Shown piece after piece: positions 46,894 through 57,156 of a stretch of DNA of 64,000 bases (the stretch's first letter is position 1; each line of letters opens with the position of its first letter). Source of the stretch: Ephydatia muelleri (taxonomy: Eukaryota > Porifera > Demospongiae > Spongillida > Spongillidae). The stretch spans positions 154,001 through 218,000 of the forward strand of contig JABACO010000050.1 in assembly GCA_013339895.1 (NCBI GenBank), given 5' to 3'. A program made the translations under genes and the position numbers. The notes below the pieces were generated by a model. That model had not been told where the DNA came from. It did no database searches and was given only the letters and a program-made list of their open reading frames with translations.

Positions 46894-47404
46894 ATGGCGC
46901 CAGGAAAGCAGTGCTGCGTATGTACATGTGATAAAAGAGTGCTGACCTATCATCGCCCTCGGGCTTGGCCTGTAGCTATTGTTGCTCCTATTTTCACGCT
47001 AAGTGTTCTGCTACTTTTTTAGATGTTGGTGCTGAAGTTTTGGCTGTTGTCAAAAGGTTTGTCCCTTACCCAGGTTGTGAACCTAGGCTTCGAAGTTTGC
47101 CTGCTAAACTAGAGGAAGTACAGAAAAATCTGGACGATTTTGTATCTCGAGTTGAAGTGAAATTCAGTGAACTAAGGGGTTCTTCGCCTTCTGTTCGGAG
47201 AAATTGTTCTCCAGATGTTGAAAAAGTGGTAAAGGAGGCAGTTTCGGCCATGAATAACAGAGATCACGTGATTATATGTGAGATTGCTGAATCTGGTAGC
47301 ACTAACGCTGATATTGCTACTGTCAAGGACATTTTTTCTGTTCTTGGTGAGAATGGTGTTAAGGCTGTGTATTTGTTCCGGCTAGGTAAACCAGAGTCAG
47401 TTAA
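46894..47404 (+). pseudogene. LINE ORF1 (PHD-type), 5' part
   Basis: The ATG at 46894 reads QCCVCTCDKRVL; after a frameshift the text continues ACSYCCSYFHAKCSATF, giving the C-x2-C ... C-x2-C-x-x-FH-x-x-C order of a PHD-like finger. A coiled segment follows (LEEVQKNLDDFVSRVEVKFS) and then DIFSVLGENGVKAVYLFRLG. This layout fits ORF1 of CR1/L2-type LINEs, which bind the element RNA. It is cut at 47401-47404 by the piggyBac element and continues at 52929. Confidence 0.6.
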
Positions 47405-47424
47405 TGTTTAATCTCCAGGAAGAA

Positions 47425-47675
47425 ATCCTTATTTAAGGATGTCATTATCCTTAAATAAGGATCATCTTTTACATTGCATAGTTTTGCTAACCAAGCAAGT
47501 AAGGTTACATAAATGCTATTGCCCAATTGTATACTGATTAGCCTCCATAACAAACTATAAATGATGTTAATAAGATCTATCTCATGTGTTAAAATCAGGG
47601 AGGAAGTGGCACATCCTTATCTAAGGATTGACACCATCCTTAATTAAGGATTGACACCATCCTTAATTAAGGATT
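47425..47675. repeat. ATCCTTAATTAAGGAT palindrome cluster (left subterminal)
   Basis: About five palindromes: ATCCTTATTTAAGGAT, ATCCTTAAATAAGGAT, ATCCTTATCTAAGGAT and two ATCCTTAATTAAGGAT in a 24-bp tandem. Related copies lie at the right end (52873-52907). They are candidate transposase-binding sites by position only. Confidence 0.7.
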
Positions 47676-47982
47676 ACTACAGTAGAGATTATAGACTATA
47701 AAAAACATACGATTTTTAAAACTCTTGATTTTCTCTGATAGCCAGTTGACCCAGCTATACTCACAACTTCATTCGTTGAAGAAATAACTTATGGTTAATA
47801 AGTTATGCGTACTAAATCACAACAGTCTTCAAAGTTAATATCGGGTGAAATTGTGCGGTTGTTTGTAATGACGAACTTTCGCGTGTACTGACTCACTCCT
47901 GCTGAAACGCCGGCATGGACGTATCAACCATAGCCTCGCTGGCACTATGTGCCGCATGCCACCCAGTCTATCGAACACTGTT

Positions 47983-49794
47983 CACTGCGTGACATAGTAT
48001 CGTATGCAGTAATATGCAGAGTTTGCCCACGCCATGGTATGCAGATACGTATCCAGACATGCACGTGTGCGGACCGATATACATACTCGTACCTAGATAT
48101 GTCAATGTCCAGTGCAGTGTGCAGATGGGTATTGTTGGGGCGCACCCATATCGCGAGCAGCACTTTAGCCCGTAAATTACGATAGTGCGCAATAAATAGG
48201 AATATAGGCCGTTTTAACCACACCCATGAAAACGCATATGAGTGTGGCTACTATAATTACCTCGACCGAGTCGCGTACTATTTCGAACTCACAGGTAAGT
48301 TATTGGATCCGTATAATCATTGTAAACTTCTGATACCTACATCTGTGACTATTTCTAGCGGGTGTAGCCTGTAGGCCTATTTGAGTAATTAATTTTGATA
48401 TCATTATCTGCGCATGCTCGGTTTTAAGTTTTGCACGTGTTGGTCATTAATTGAGGGTGACGACGTACGATCGAGCAAAGGAAACAAAAATAGGCAACTT
48501 GGTTGAGTTCCCAACGAAATAGGAGGAAAGGAAAGTTGGACTACTGGGCTATCTGTGGAGACAGTACTAATGGAGCCGTTCCCAACGAAAGAGAAATTGG
48601 ATTGTTGATTTTGATCACTATATAGCTGACGAATCAGTGAGGTGCAACTGTGCAAGATAAAGAGTTCGAAGAGTTTCGGACAACGCGGGTGACAGGCGGA
48701 GGTTATAAAGGCATACCGAACGGACTAAAGCAGTCTAGGCCTGGTAAGTTGTGCGTGTTTACACTGTACACTATACGGTGTTGCTTACGTCAAACCAGGA
48801 CAAGTGTGTGATTCAGTAGATGCAGTGAGGCGGCGTTTCAAGTTGTCACAAATGTTTACATGCTTACGTCATGTTTGTTCTCTTAAGCACAGTGCCGACC
48901 AATAGAACGCCATTACGAAGAGCATAGTACGTTGTATATGTGCATGTGGATTATGTGCGCGTGCCAATAACTTCAGGGTCAGGAGATATTTAAGCGAGTA
49001 CATCGAGACTGAAATGGCGGAAGTGACCAACCCCGGCAATGCAAAAGAAGAAACGCAGGTACAGAGTAGGCATGCTATGACTTTCCTTTCTGACCACAGC
49101 TCTTGAGCCAGGGTGTACTACGGCCAAATGAAAACGTTTCGCTGCATGGCCAACCAAGGGGATGACGACGATAGCATTGTAAAGCATAAGCTATCTACCA
49201 CCGCGGTCAGAAAGTAAGTAAATGCTGTGTTCTTTGTGCATAACCTCTGTAATATTTTAGCGTGTGCTTGTAAGGAAACCGTCGACAAGTGCCGCGAGAG
49301 TAGTAGAGGCTCGTGCTCACCTTCCAAGAGGCCTCTGCTAGGCGGAGAGTGCACTTCTAACTACATCAGCAGGATGGGATGGAGACTTTGATCGCCAGCT
49401 TGGAACTATACTGTTTATTTTTGACCAAGTTGTATTTCAGCTGTAATTTGATTAAAGTTTGCGGTTAAATTCTGAATTATTGCTGGCGTGGTTCAGGGTT
49501 TAAGCACTAGCCTTCAAGTATGCAGAACAGAAAATGGATTTGAAACGATTCGAATACATGACGTGTACAGAGTCTGCACGCGTTCATCTGAAGTATGCAG
49601 ACAAGTGATGACGAATATACTGAATCCATATGCAGACCGCGATATCATATGTATAAGCGAAGTGTTCGTTCTGAGACGTATACAGGCGCCGCATTCGTGA
49701 CGTATGAAAAACTGCCCACGTGTCGAGTGCAGACGAGTATCGATTAGTATGGGTGCAATATACAAGGCTGCATACGGTACACTGTCGCGCCGTG
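47983..49794. mobile_element. CACTA-2 copy B, 1.8 kb
   Basis: Starts CACTGCGTGACATAGTATCG and ends ACTGTCGCGCCGTG, with GTT/GTT duplicated (47980-47982, 49795-49797). It aligns with all non-inserted parts of copy A (12162-12304, 13551-13808, 15448-15861, 18589-19539). It has about 110 bp (about 48950-49065) that copy A lacks, including an ATG followed by MAEVTNPGNAKEETQ and a GTACAG donor-like site. No transposase. It sits inside the piggyBac element. Confidence 0.85.
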
Positions 49795-50177
49795 GTTACA
49801 GTGTTGTTTTCTAGTCCTATAAATGAGTACATGTACATTTACATATCATTTGTAAAACGGCGTATCTACATGTAGGATGTTGATGAGGGGATGGTATGAG
49901 AGACCTAGGAAGTGTTGCCATGCCATTCACCATATGATAACAGCTGTAATAAACATGTATATAATATTATAATTATAATTATGTATAATTATAATTACAA
50001 TAGTACCAATAATCACATTTACCACTGAGATATAAGTCATCAAGTCGCTTTTTTACCCATTGTATAGATCTCAGTATACATAAACAAACACTCCTTATTG
50101 ATCGAATATATATAATGGATGATGATGAATAGTGATGAAATATTCCAATGAAGCTATGCATAAAATTGCAGCAGTCG

Positions 50178-52120
50178 TTAGTGCTTCAGTAATCCAATGT
50201 GATTTTGAAAACATTCTCGTCCATTGCCTGGTTTGCATATGGCACGAATGTAGTCAATTTCAGTGTTAGAACATCCAGGACAATAGTAAGAAGATTTCCT
50301 TTTGCACATTGTGCATACGAATTGCACTTGAGATGTCACTCCATCATATCGCTCCAATGACTTTATAGGGAGAGGTATATGGTGCTTTACAGCCTAAAAT
50401 ATGATTAAATGATCATAAAAAATTAACTCATTTGAATTACCTATACCTGGCCTGATGGATTACCATTGTCTTCATTTCGCATGGCCATTCCTTGACCTAA
50501 AAAGTTATTATGGATAAGCTGGTAGGCAAGTTTCCCAAAGTAAGTATTCAGATCGTCAGGGGAGTTATGAACAGCTTCCATGTCAAACTTGTAGGCCAAA
50601 TAAGAGTCTATTAGGCAAATACCAAAAATTGTGGTGAATACACGGTGCCACCACTTGTGTGTGTACCACTCCCTCTCCATTGCAAGGCTGCCTTGGCGTA
50701 GATGATCATGAACATCTATGATCCCAAAGCAAGAATAAAACTCTTCTACCATTGATGGTCGCTGTATCTCTTTGTAGTATCTGGTAGTTTCCCATACTCC
50801 TCCAACTAGCTCTTTCCTGTGGCGAAGACGCTTACTTATAGATCCTGGATTTGTTGAGCCTACATTGGAGATAATTGTTTTGACCTTTCTGTCAGCCCAA
50901 CCTAAGGCATAAAACGGCAAACCATGCTGTGATTGGGTTTGCAACAAACAATAGTTCCCTCTTGATGGCTTTCCTCCCTCTTCATCACCATTGGCCCATG
51001 ATTTGAGGAAAGCTAATGGATATTCTTTATGGGCTGTTTTTATCATGCCCATGAAGAAGAGTCCTCTTTCTCGAAGGGCTAACAGTGTCTTCACGGATGA
51101 AAAGGCGGATTCAGCATGCACTACTCTTCCAGTGCCATAGTACTCTTTTGTCAATCGGAGCATCACAGCTGTTCCCTCACCATATTCCTGTGAGAAATCC
51201 TTCCTTCTGTTTGCTTCCCTTCCTTCCATCATATCCAACTTCAAAATAATACCAGTTTCCCCGCATGCCAAGGCTTTCATTTCAGCCCCAACACCCTCTG
51301 GTTTACGTGCAATTTTGGTCTTATGTGGCATCCCCTCAGCAACATATTCTCCATCAGAACCCTTCCATGTGCTCATGCATTCATCCACTGTTAAGTGGCA
51401 GCCTGGAATTATGTTCTTTTGACGGGTTAGGTTGAAATCCTCAATGAAAGGCCGAATATCTTGCCATGGGTCCTGAAAAAAAGTTAATTGTAAAAATGGA
51501 AACACATTGATATAGAATATATGTACCACTTACATCATCAGCACCTACACCATCACGTGGGACAGTGAAACTGAAACAGTTTGTTATATCCTGAAACCGG
51601 TGCCTTGTCATTCCAAACCGACCACCAAAGTCTGCACCTGTATATACTGACCCAGGCTCATCTCCCACCTGCCAATAAACTGGAATTGGTCCCCTTTTTG
51701 GCTCACAGGTCATGGCTAGTCGCAATCCCAGATACTTGATAAATTCACCTTTACCAAGCGGAGGAAGGTTCTTCCTAGCCATATTCAGGTTGGTGCACAT
51801 CAGCATATTGCTGAGCCCTCTCATGGGATAAAAAAGGATGAAGTAGTCTGCATTGGTCTTTTGGTGTTGATCCACAAGGTTTGGCCAGTGAAAACAAGCA
51901 TTGGAGTGATATCTTTGCCCAATCAATGGGTCAATAGACAAGGTTTCTAGCTTACACCATTGGCGACCATGAGGCAACAAAAGGGGATGACTTTCAGTAG
52001 AAGTACCACTCATTCCTACATCACAACCAGGGATTTCATCTCTGCAGATGTATGCATGCATGTGTGTGTGTATGTATGTGTATGTGTGTGTATGTGTGTG
52101 CCGGTGTGTGTGTGTGTGTG

Positions 52121-52153
<33 letters not shown>

Positions 52154-52692
52154 AATGAAAAAAGTGTGGCGTATATATGATATTATATAATTATAATTTA
52201 TAATAATAATATTATTATTATTATACACAATGCATGTATTATATACATGTAGGCTTATTATCATGTAATGGACTAGATTAGCAAGATGTGCATTGACCTG
52301 CCGATTTGTAAACGAAAAACCCACCTTTGAGCGTTCACATCCTCGCCGCTACTGCTGCTCTCACTGTCACTGTCATTCGACGAATCACTATCAGTGCTGT
52401 TTTCGTCAACTATGTTATCCATCGCTGCATGCGCTGAGGAACTACAGGCACACCCTTCATTCTCTGCGACTACCTCTTGACCTAAGCAGGGTCGCTTAGC
52501 TTGACGCTTTCGAGTGGCAGATCGCTTCTGTAGAAGTACTGGTGCGTGGCCCTGGGTGTGGCATATACCCTTAGTCGATGCCGTGGATACAGTTCCACAG
52601 CTCCATCTGATGGTGTACATTCTACTTCTTGAGCTTCCAGAAACCTGCAATATTTCCCCTTCCTTGCCATACGTCGCTTTGAGTTTGCTCAC
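50178..52692 (-). CDS. piggyBac-type transposase (PGBD4-like), four exons
   Basis: Exons by GT/AG and phase: 52692-52325, 52041-51534, 51472-50447 and 50393-50178; introns 283, 61 and 53 bp. All joins keep frame (phases 2, 0, 0), giving about 705 codons. The N-terminus is acidic/Ser-rich. The DDE_Tnp_1_7 core spans exons 2-3: LTVDECMSTWKG (first Asp), RVVHAESAFSSVKTL (the place of the second Asp, here apparently Glu), GIIDVHDHLRQG (third Asp). Exon 4 encodes the C-terminal Cys-rich finger FVCTMCKRKSSYYCPGC ... C ... C ... H. The enzyme cuts and pastes at TTAA. The start is uncertain: no ATG opens at 52692 (GTG); the first in-frame ATG is at 52620, and a different-frame ATG lies near 52728. 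No internal stop was seen in the four exons. The D-to-E change may lower or remove activity. Confidence 0.8.
52050..52153. repeat. (TG)n microsatellite in piggyBac intron 1
   Basis: TG/TATG run just inside the 3' splice site of intron 1 of the transposase gene; it starts within 10 bp of the acceptor. Confidence 0.85.
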
Positions 52693-52928
52693 AACTTATT
52701 GCCAACGGCAAATGGCGGCTTCGCCATATTACGACTGTAACACTGGTTTTTGAGCAAGCCAAACCTGTTTTAACCGCGGTAGTATCGCTGATCTGCATGA
52801 TCTTGAATCTAGTTAATCACAAATCTAAAATAAAGCACCAATTGTATGTCATTCTTTTAGAAAGTGGTCACAATCCTTATTTAAGGATGGCCATCCTTAA
52901 ATTAGGATTACGGGAGATTAAACATTAA

Positions 52929-53111
52929 CGGATTAAAGAACTGTATAATGTTTTGAGGCAGAAGAAGAATGAAACTGGACACAAGTTACTTATTGACAGG
53001 CATGGTCATGTGAGCAGCTGGACTTTGAAAGAACTTTCAACTGGGGGTACTGCTGCATCTGGGAAAGGCTCTACTGAGTCTACTCAGATTATGAGGCTTT
53101 CTTCGTTGTAA
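52929..53111 (+). pseudogene. LINE ORF1, 3' part beyond piggyBac
   Basis: From about 52931 one frame reads IKELYNVLRQKKNETGHKLL, then IDRHGHVSSWTLKELS and ends in TAA at 53109. The frame differs from that at the left junction, so at least one frameshift is present as well. A LINE ORF2 start follows within a few bases. Confidence 0.55.
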
Positions 53112-53112
53112 G

Positions 53113-53310
53113 TTGTTCAATGCACATTCTTTATGTAATAAGTTAGCTGTTTTTCATAAGCTACTAAACTCTTCTGAATATAATACTATCTTTGTTACTA
53201 AATCTTGGCTGCGTTCTGATATTTCTGATTCTCTCTTGCTGCCCTATTCAATATATGCAATTTTCAGAAAAGATAGAGGCGATGGATATGGTGGTGTTGC
53301 AGTATTGTAA
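53113..53310 (+). pseudogene. LINE ORF2 N-terminus (endonuclease start)
   Basis: Reads FNAHSLCNKLAVFHKLLNSS, then IFVTKSWLRSDISDSLLLPY and FRKDRGDGYGGVAVL. This is the first third of an APE-type endonuclease (NxxSL-x-NK, I-x-x-T-E/K-x-WL, R-x-DR-x-x-x-GGVA). The catalytic Glu of the usual TETWL motif is Lys here (TKSWL). It breaks off at 53311 with no RT. It belongs to the same dead LINE as the ORF1 parts. Confidence 0.65.
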
Positions 53311-53547
53311 AAACCTCATACCACCCACCCGCATGGCTCCCATGGCCTGAACCAGGCTGTCGAGGTCAGAGACGAGGCTTGGGGAGAGGAAGAAGACAAG
53401 CCAGGGGAACCGTACAGTACATTAAAAACTCATATACTTATAATTTCAATTATTAAATTGTTTAACCTCTCTCCTTTCGAAAATCACAATGAATTTGTGA
53501 CAACATTTAAAGACGCGCTACTACGACAGGAGAAAAAACTAATGAAA
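53311..53547. other. no recognised gene
   Basis: A plus-strand reading from about 53326 (AVEVRDEAWGEEEDKPGEPY) stays open for about 80 codons to the MITE. It shows no known motif. Confidence 0.25.
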
Positions 53548-53840
53548 CAAGTAAATAAAAACATTCTCTAACGATAAAGTTGTTGGTATATAGGATTGAC
53601 CAATGGTGGTGTAAAAAGCACGGAAACAAGAGTGACAAAAATTTGACTGGAAATTGAAATAGGCCTATATTTAGCACACTAACGTTATAACAGTACATGC
53701 CTGAGTAATGGGCTAAATATAGGCCTATTTCAATTTTCCAGTCAAATTTTTGTCACTCTTGTTTCCGTGCTTTTTACACCACCATTGGTCAATCCTATAT
53801 ACCAACAACTTTATCGTTAGAGAATGTTTTTATTTACTTG
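53548..53840. mobile_element. palindromic MITE, copy 2 (293 bp)
   Basis: CAAGTAAATAAAA ... TTTTTATTTACTTG, with arms of about 130 bp nearly perfectly complementary around 53690. It shares the GGTGGTGTAAAAAGCA and ATATTTAGC blocks with copy 1 (22300-22586) but differs elsewhere. It interrupts or borders the 3' end of LINE-B. Confidence 0.85.
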
Positions 53841-56207
53841 TTAGCTATACAGTCTCTCCACCTAAGTTTGGGCTTGTGCTGGGGACACTCATCTATTGCT
53901 AGCTCGCCAAAAAGAATTTTCTTTGGGAGCCTAGTGTCATCCATCCGCCAAACATGGCCCAGCCATCGTAATCTGGTCAAGCTAACAAGAGTAGACATCC
54001 TTGTGTTGATTGAGTCCTCTCACGAACATAGACATTTGGTATATGGTTAAAAGGATTTACATTTAAGGCTTGGCGTAGACCAGCCATGTGGAAAGTGTTG
54101 AGACGGTTGATTTGATGTGCATTTGCAGACCAGACCAGGCCAGCCGCCTCTGCCCCATAGAGTAGTGCAGGTAGGACAACAGCATTGTATACAGTAAGCT
54201 TTGTTTTGATAGTCAGGTTGGAATTATGCCAAACCTTGTTTTTAAGCTGAAGAAAGAGTTGAACCAAGGTATTTAAAAGATGCAACTGAATTCAATGACT
54301 GAATTTTCGATATAGAATAGGTTGGTAGAAGTTGCTGATATATTTGGTGGTAACTGAACCATAACTTTTGTCTTTTCTGTGCTTACACTGAGACCCCAAG
54401 ACTGAGCTGCATGTGTGAAACGGTTGATAAAGGCTTGTAGGGCATCATCATTATGACAACTTGCCATAACATCATCAGCAAAGCGTAAGTCACAAATATT
54501 TACAGACATTGGCAATTTGGTCCCTGAACGCCGAAAAAGTTTGCCATCAAGCTTGTATTTTACTTGAAAACCATCATTAAAACCATCTAAAGCATCTTGC
54601 ATTACCTTGTTGAAATAGAGGTTGAAATAGAGGTTGAAGAGAAAGGGAGCTAGCACACAACCTTGCTTGAGGCCATTTGAAACTCTGAAAGGATCAGATA
54701 AAATACCATTAACACGTACAGAAGCTTTCATCCCAGAGTGCATATTCTTCAGGATGTTGACAAGTTTAGGGGGAAAACCCCAACGTCCAAGTAAAAGCCA
54801 TAAAGCATCTCTGGGAACAGAATCATAGGCCTTTTTGAGATCGAAGAAGCACATGTATAACTGGCATTGTTGTTCCCTGGCCTTTTCTTGTAGCTGTCTA
54901 GCAGTAAAGATCATATCAATGGTTCCACGCTGCTTCCGAAAACCACATTGGGTTTCATCAAGCAGAGATTCAGACAGAGCAGTTATGCGATTGGCAATAA
55001 TTCAAGCAAACACTTTTCCCAGGACACTAAGGAGAGAAATGCCCGTCCAATTGCCACAATGATGTAGATCTCCTTTTTGGGGTATGGGGACAATTACTGC
55101 ATCTACTCATTCTTTTGGTATTTGTTCAGAAGACCAAATCTCAGTGAACAGTGTAAATAGCTCTGCAGCAACTTTTTCACCACCATGGATAAGTAATTCA
55201 GTGGGTACGCCATCTCTGCCTGCAGCGCACTGACATTTCATTTGAGTAATGGCTTGAAAAACTTCCTCTATAGTTGGAGGAGAAGCGAGTTCTTCAACAA
55301 CAGGTTGCTGTGGAATCATAGTCGTTATAGTATCCTCAAAGAAGGAGGTGACAGAATTAAAAACCTGATCAAAGTGGTTTTTCCACCGGTCCCTGATCTG
55401 GATCGGATCTGAGATCAGGAACGTTCCTGATGAATCAAAAACTGAAAAAGCTTGTACTGTTTTCTTTTGTGAAAGTTGTTTCCAGATAAGGAATAAGTTC
55501 TTCCAATCACCATTTGTACGGAAGTTGTTTAAGTCATCAGCCCTCTTCTGCCACAATAAATTTTGGATTTTGCAAATGACACGTTTAGCATTGTTTCGCA
55601 CTTTTCTGTATTGAACAGACAGAGGAGTAGGAACAGGTAAATTGTTTCGCAGAAGGGATCTGCTTTTATGGAAAAGAATTTTCTTTTGTTGTAAGAATGG
55701 TTGAATCGTTAAGAAATTGTCTTGAAACCAATCAGGTAAGGATGTTTTTGCCTTGACTCCAATTGAGCTATAGGCAGCTGATGAAACAGCAGCACAAAAC
55801 GATTTCCACATATAGCCTCACATTTTGTCTCTTTTTCTGACTCACACATTGATAAGAGGTGTTGTTTTGAAAAGGAGGCATTGAGAGCTTTATGATATTC
55901 AGCTGCAATCAGAGGTTGAAACAGAAGAGCAACATTAAATTGAAGGACAGGGGCAGTGACCACCCGATGACGATGTACCCTGGCAGTAGGTATCATAATG
56001 GAGCTCCCTACATAGAAATGGTCGCTCCAAACATCGACACTATGAAAAGATCTTGTGTCGTGTACCATATTACGGTCTCGCTGTCTTGTGATGATAAAGT
56101 CAATCATATGGAGGCCTTTTGAACGAGGGTGCATCCAGGTGGCTCAGTGCCATGGCTGATGTTTGAAGAAAGTGTTTGTGATGCATAGGCCATTTCGGCA
56201 GCAAAAA
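53841..56207 (-). pseudogene. LINE-B: dead non-LTR retrotransposon copy
   Basis: The same family as LINE-A. Pieces in order on the minus strand: endonuclease C-terminus with HPRSKGLHMIDFIITR and SVDVWSDHFYVG (about 56134-56000); linker (55811-55107); RT with FFDLKKAYDSVPRDALW, GLKQGCVLAPFLFNLY and LRFADDVM (54914-54273); and the RWLGHVWRMDDTRLPKKILF thumb/C-terminal part (about 53990-53890). At least three frameshifts and two stops between 54914 and 55110 inactivate it. Its 5' end abuts an ATGT array at 56208; its 3' end stops at the MITE at 53840 and lacks the zinc fingers. Confidence 0.8.
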
Positions 56208-56370
56208 CTAATATGTATGTATGTATGTATGCATGCATACATGCATGCATACATACATGCATACATACATCCATACATACATCCATACATACATCCATAC
56301 ATACATACATGCATACATACATACATACTTAAATACATACATACATACATACATACATACATACATAATA
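56208..56370. repeat. ATGT/CATA tetranucleotide array
   Basis: ATGT repeats switch to CATG and CATA/CATC repeats on the plus strand. The right edge passes into ATAATAATAATAT and a CCATCGCA block like that at 57056-57077. Confidence 0.85.
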
Positions 56371-56455
56371 ATAATAATATTCCATCGCAACTGTACGCAT
56401 ACATGTCATACACGCATACAATACAGTCACGTTTGGGGAGAAGAAACAGTGGGGG
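56371..56455 (-). pseudogene. LINE 3' tail fragment (LINE-C)
   Basis: ATAATAATAATATTCCATCGC and ACGTTTGGGGAGAAGA match the 3' untranslated end of LINE-A (57056-57120) in the same orientation, with an ATGT tail. Only about 85 bp remain. Confidence 0.5.
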
Positions 56456-56896
56456 ACACAAAAATAGTTGTAACGTCCACGCAAGACACCAACACAACAC
56501 CATATACTAGGCCGTTCGAAACATGGGCTTTATTTGCTCAGTGGAGCCACGGTGAGCGCGTCCGTTCATATTTTCAAACCAACAATCGTTCAATCTTCTA
56601 TTTCAACTCCAAACAGCCTTCACACACACTAGGACACAAACTTTCTCGTTTATGAGACGTAGCAATGTTGCCGGTCAGTGGTTTGGTAGACGAGATGGAA
56701 AAAAAAAAACGTGTAGCTCCAGATAGAGCGCACCACTCAGGAACTGTCTTCTCGAGAAGAGCCGAATAGATCTCAGATGGTAGCGGCATGACGGGGCCAG
56801 CGAACAAACCACTTTACACGTGGCAGCGTAGTAAAAGGAACGGGGGCAAGGGAGAAAATCCAATGCCATGAGCCGACCATCTACGCGCCACGCGGA
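56456..56896. other. no recognised gene
   Basis: Non-coding between two LINE tails; no supported frame. Confidence 0.35.
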
Positions 56897-57055
56897 TGTA
56901 CATACATACATACATACATACATACATACATACATACATACATACATACATACATACATACATACATACATACATACATACATACATACATACATACATA
57001 CATACATACATACATACATACATACATACATACATACATACATACATACATACAT
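56897..57055. repeat. (CATA)n array, 3' tail of LINE-A
   Basis: About 40 pure CATA units directly downstream (minus sense) of the LINE-A 3' untranslated end. On the element strand the tail is (ATGT)n preceded by ATTATTATT. Confidence 0.9.
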
Positions 57056-57156
57056 AATAATAATATAATAATATGCCATCGCATTATACAGGTATAACAC
57101 GTTTGGAGGAAGAGACCAGACACAGTTCGGAAACAAACAAGTCATCAAGCTAACAC
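57056..57156 (-). other. LINE-A 3' untranslated end
   Basis: From the stop codon (57157-57159), about 100 bp lead to ATTATTATATTATTATT and then the ATGT tail. It shares ACGTTTGG-GA and GCGATGG blocks with LINE-C. Confidence 0.6.

Larger units (their letters stand above)
47405..52924. mobile_element. piggyBac element, 5.5 kb, TTAA target duplications
   Basis: The ends TGTTTAATCTCC and GGAGATTAAACA lie between TTAA at 47401-47404 and TTAA at 52925-52928. Subterminal palindromes of the form ATCCTTA-TTAAGGAT occur near both ends. It contains one transposase gene on the minus strand and a CACTA-2 copy (47983-49794). The flanking LINE ORF1 supplies independent evidence for the borders. It looks possibly complete. 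Terminal sequence differs from the CCC-type ends of classical piggyBac. Confidence 0.85.

Noticed and set aside
52482-52670. Alternative 62-codon frame overlapping piggyBac exon 1
   Set aside because: It does not join any downstream exon in phase. It is noted only because the true start of exon 1 is uncertain.
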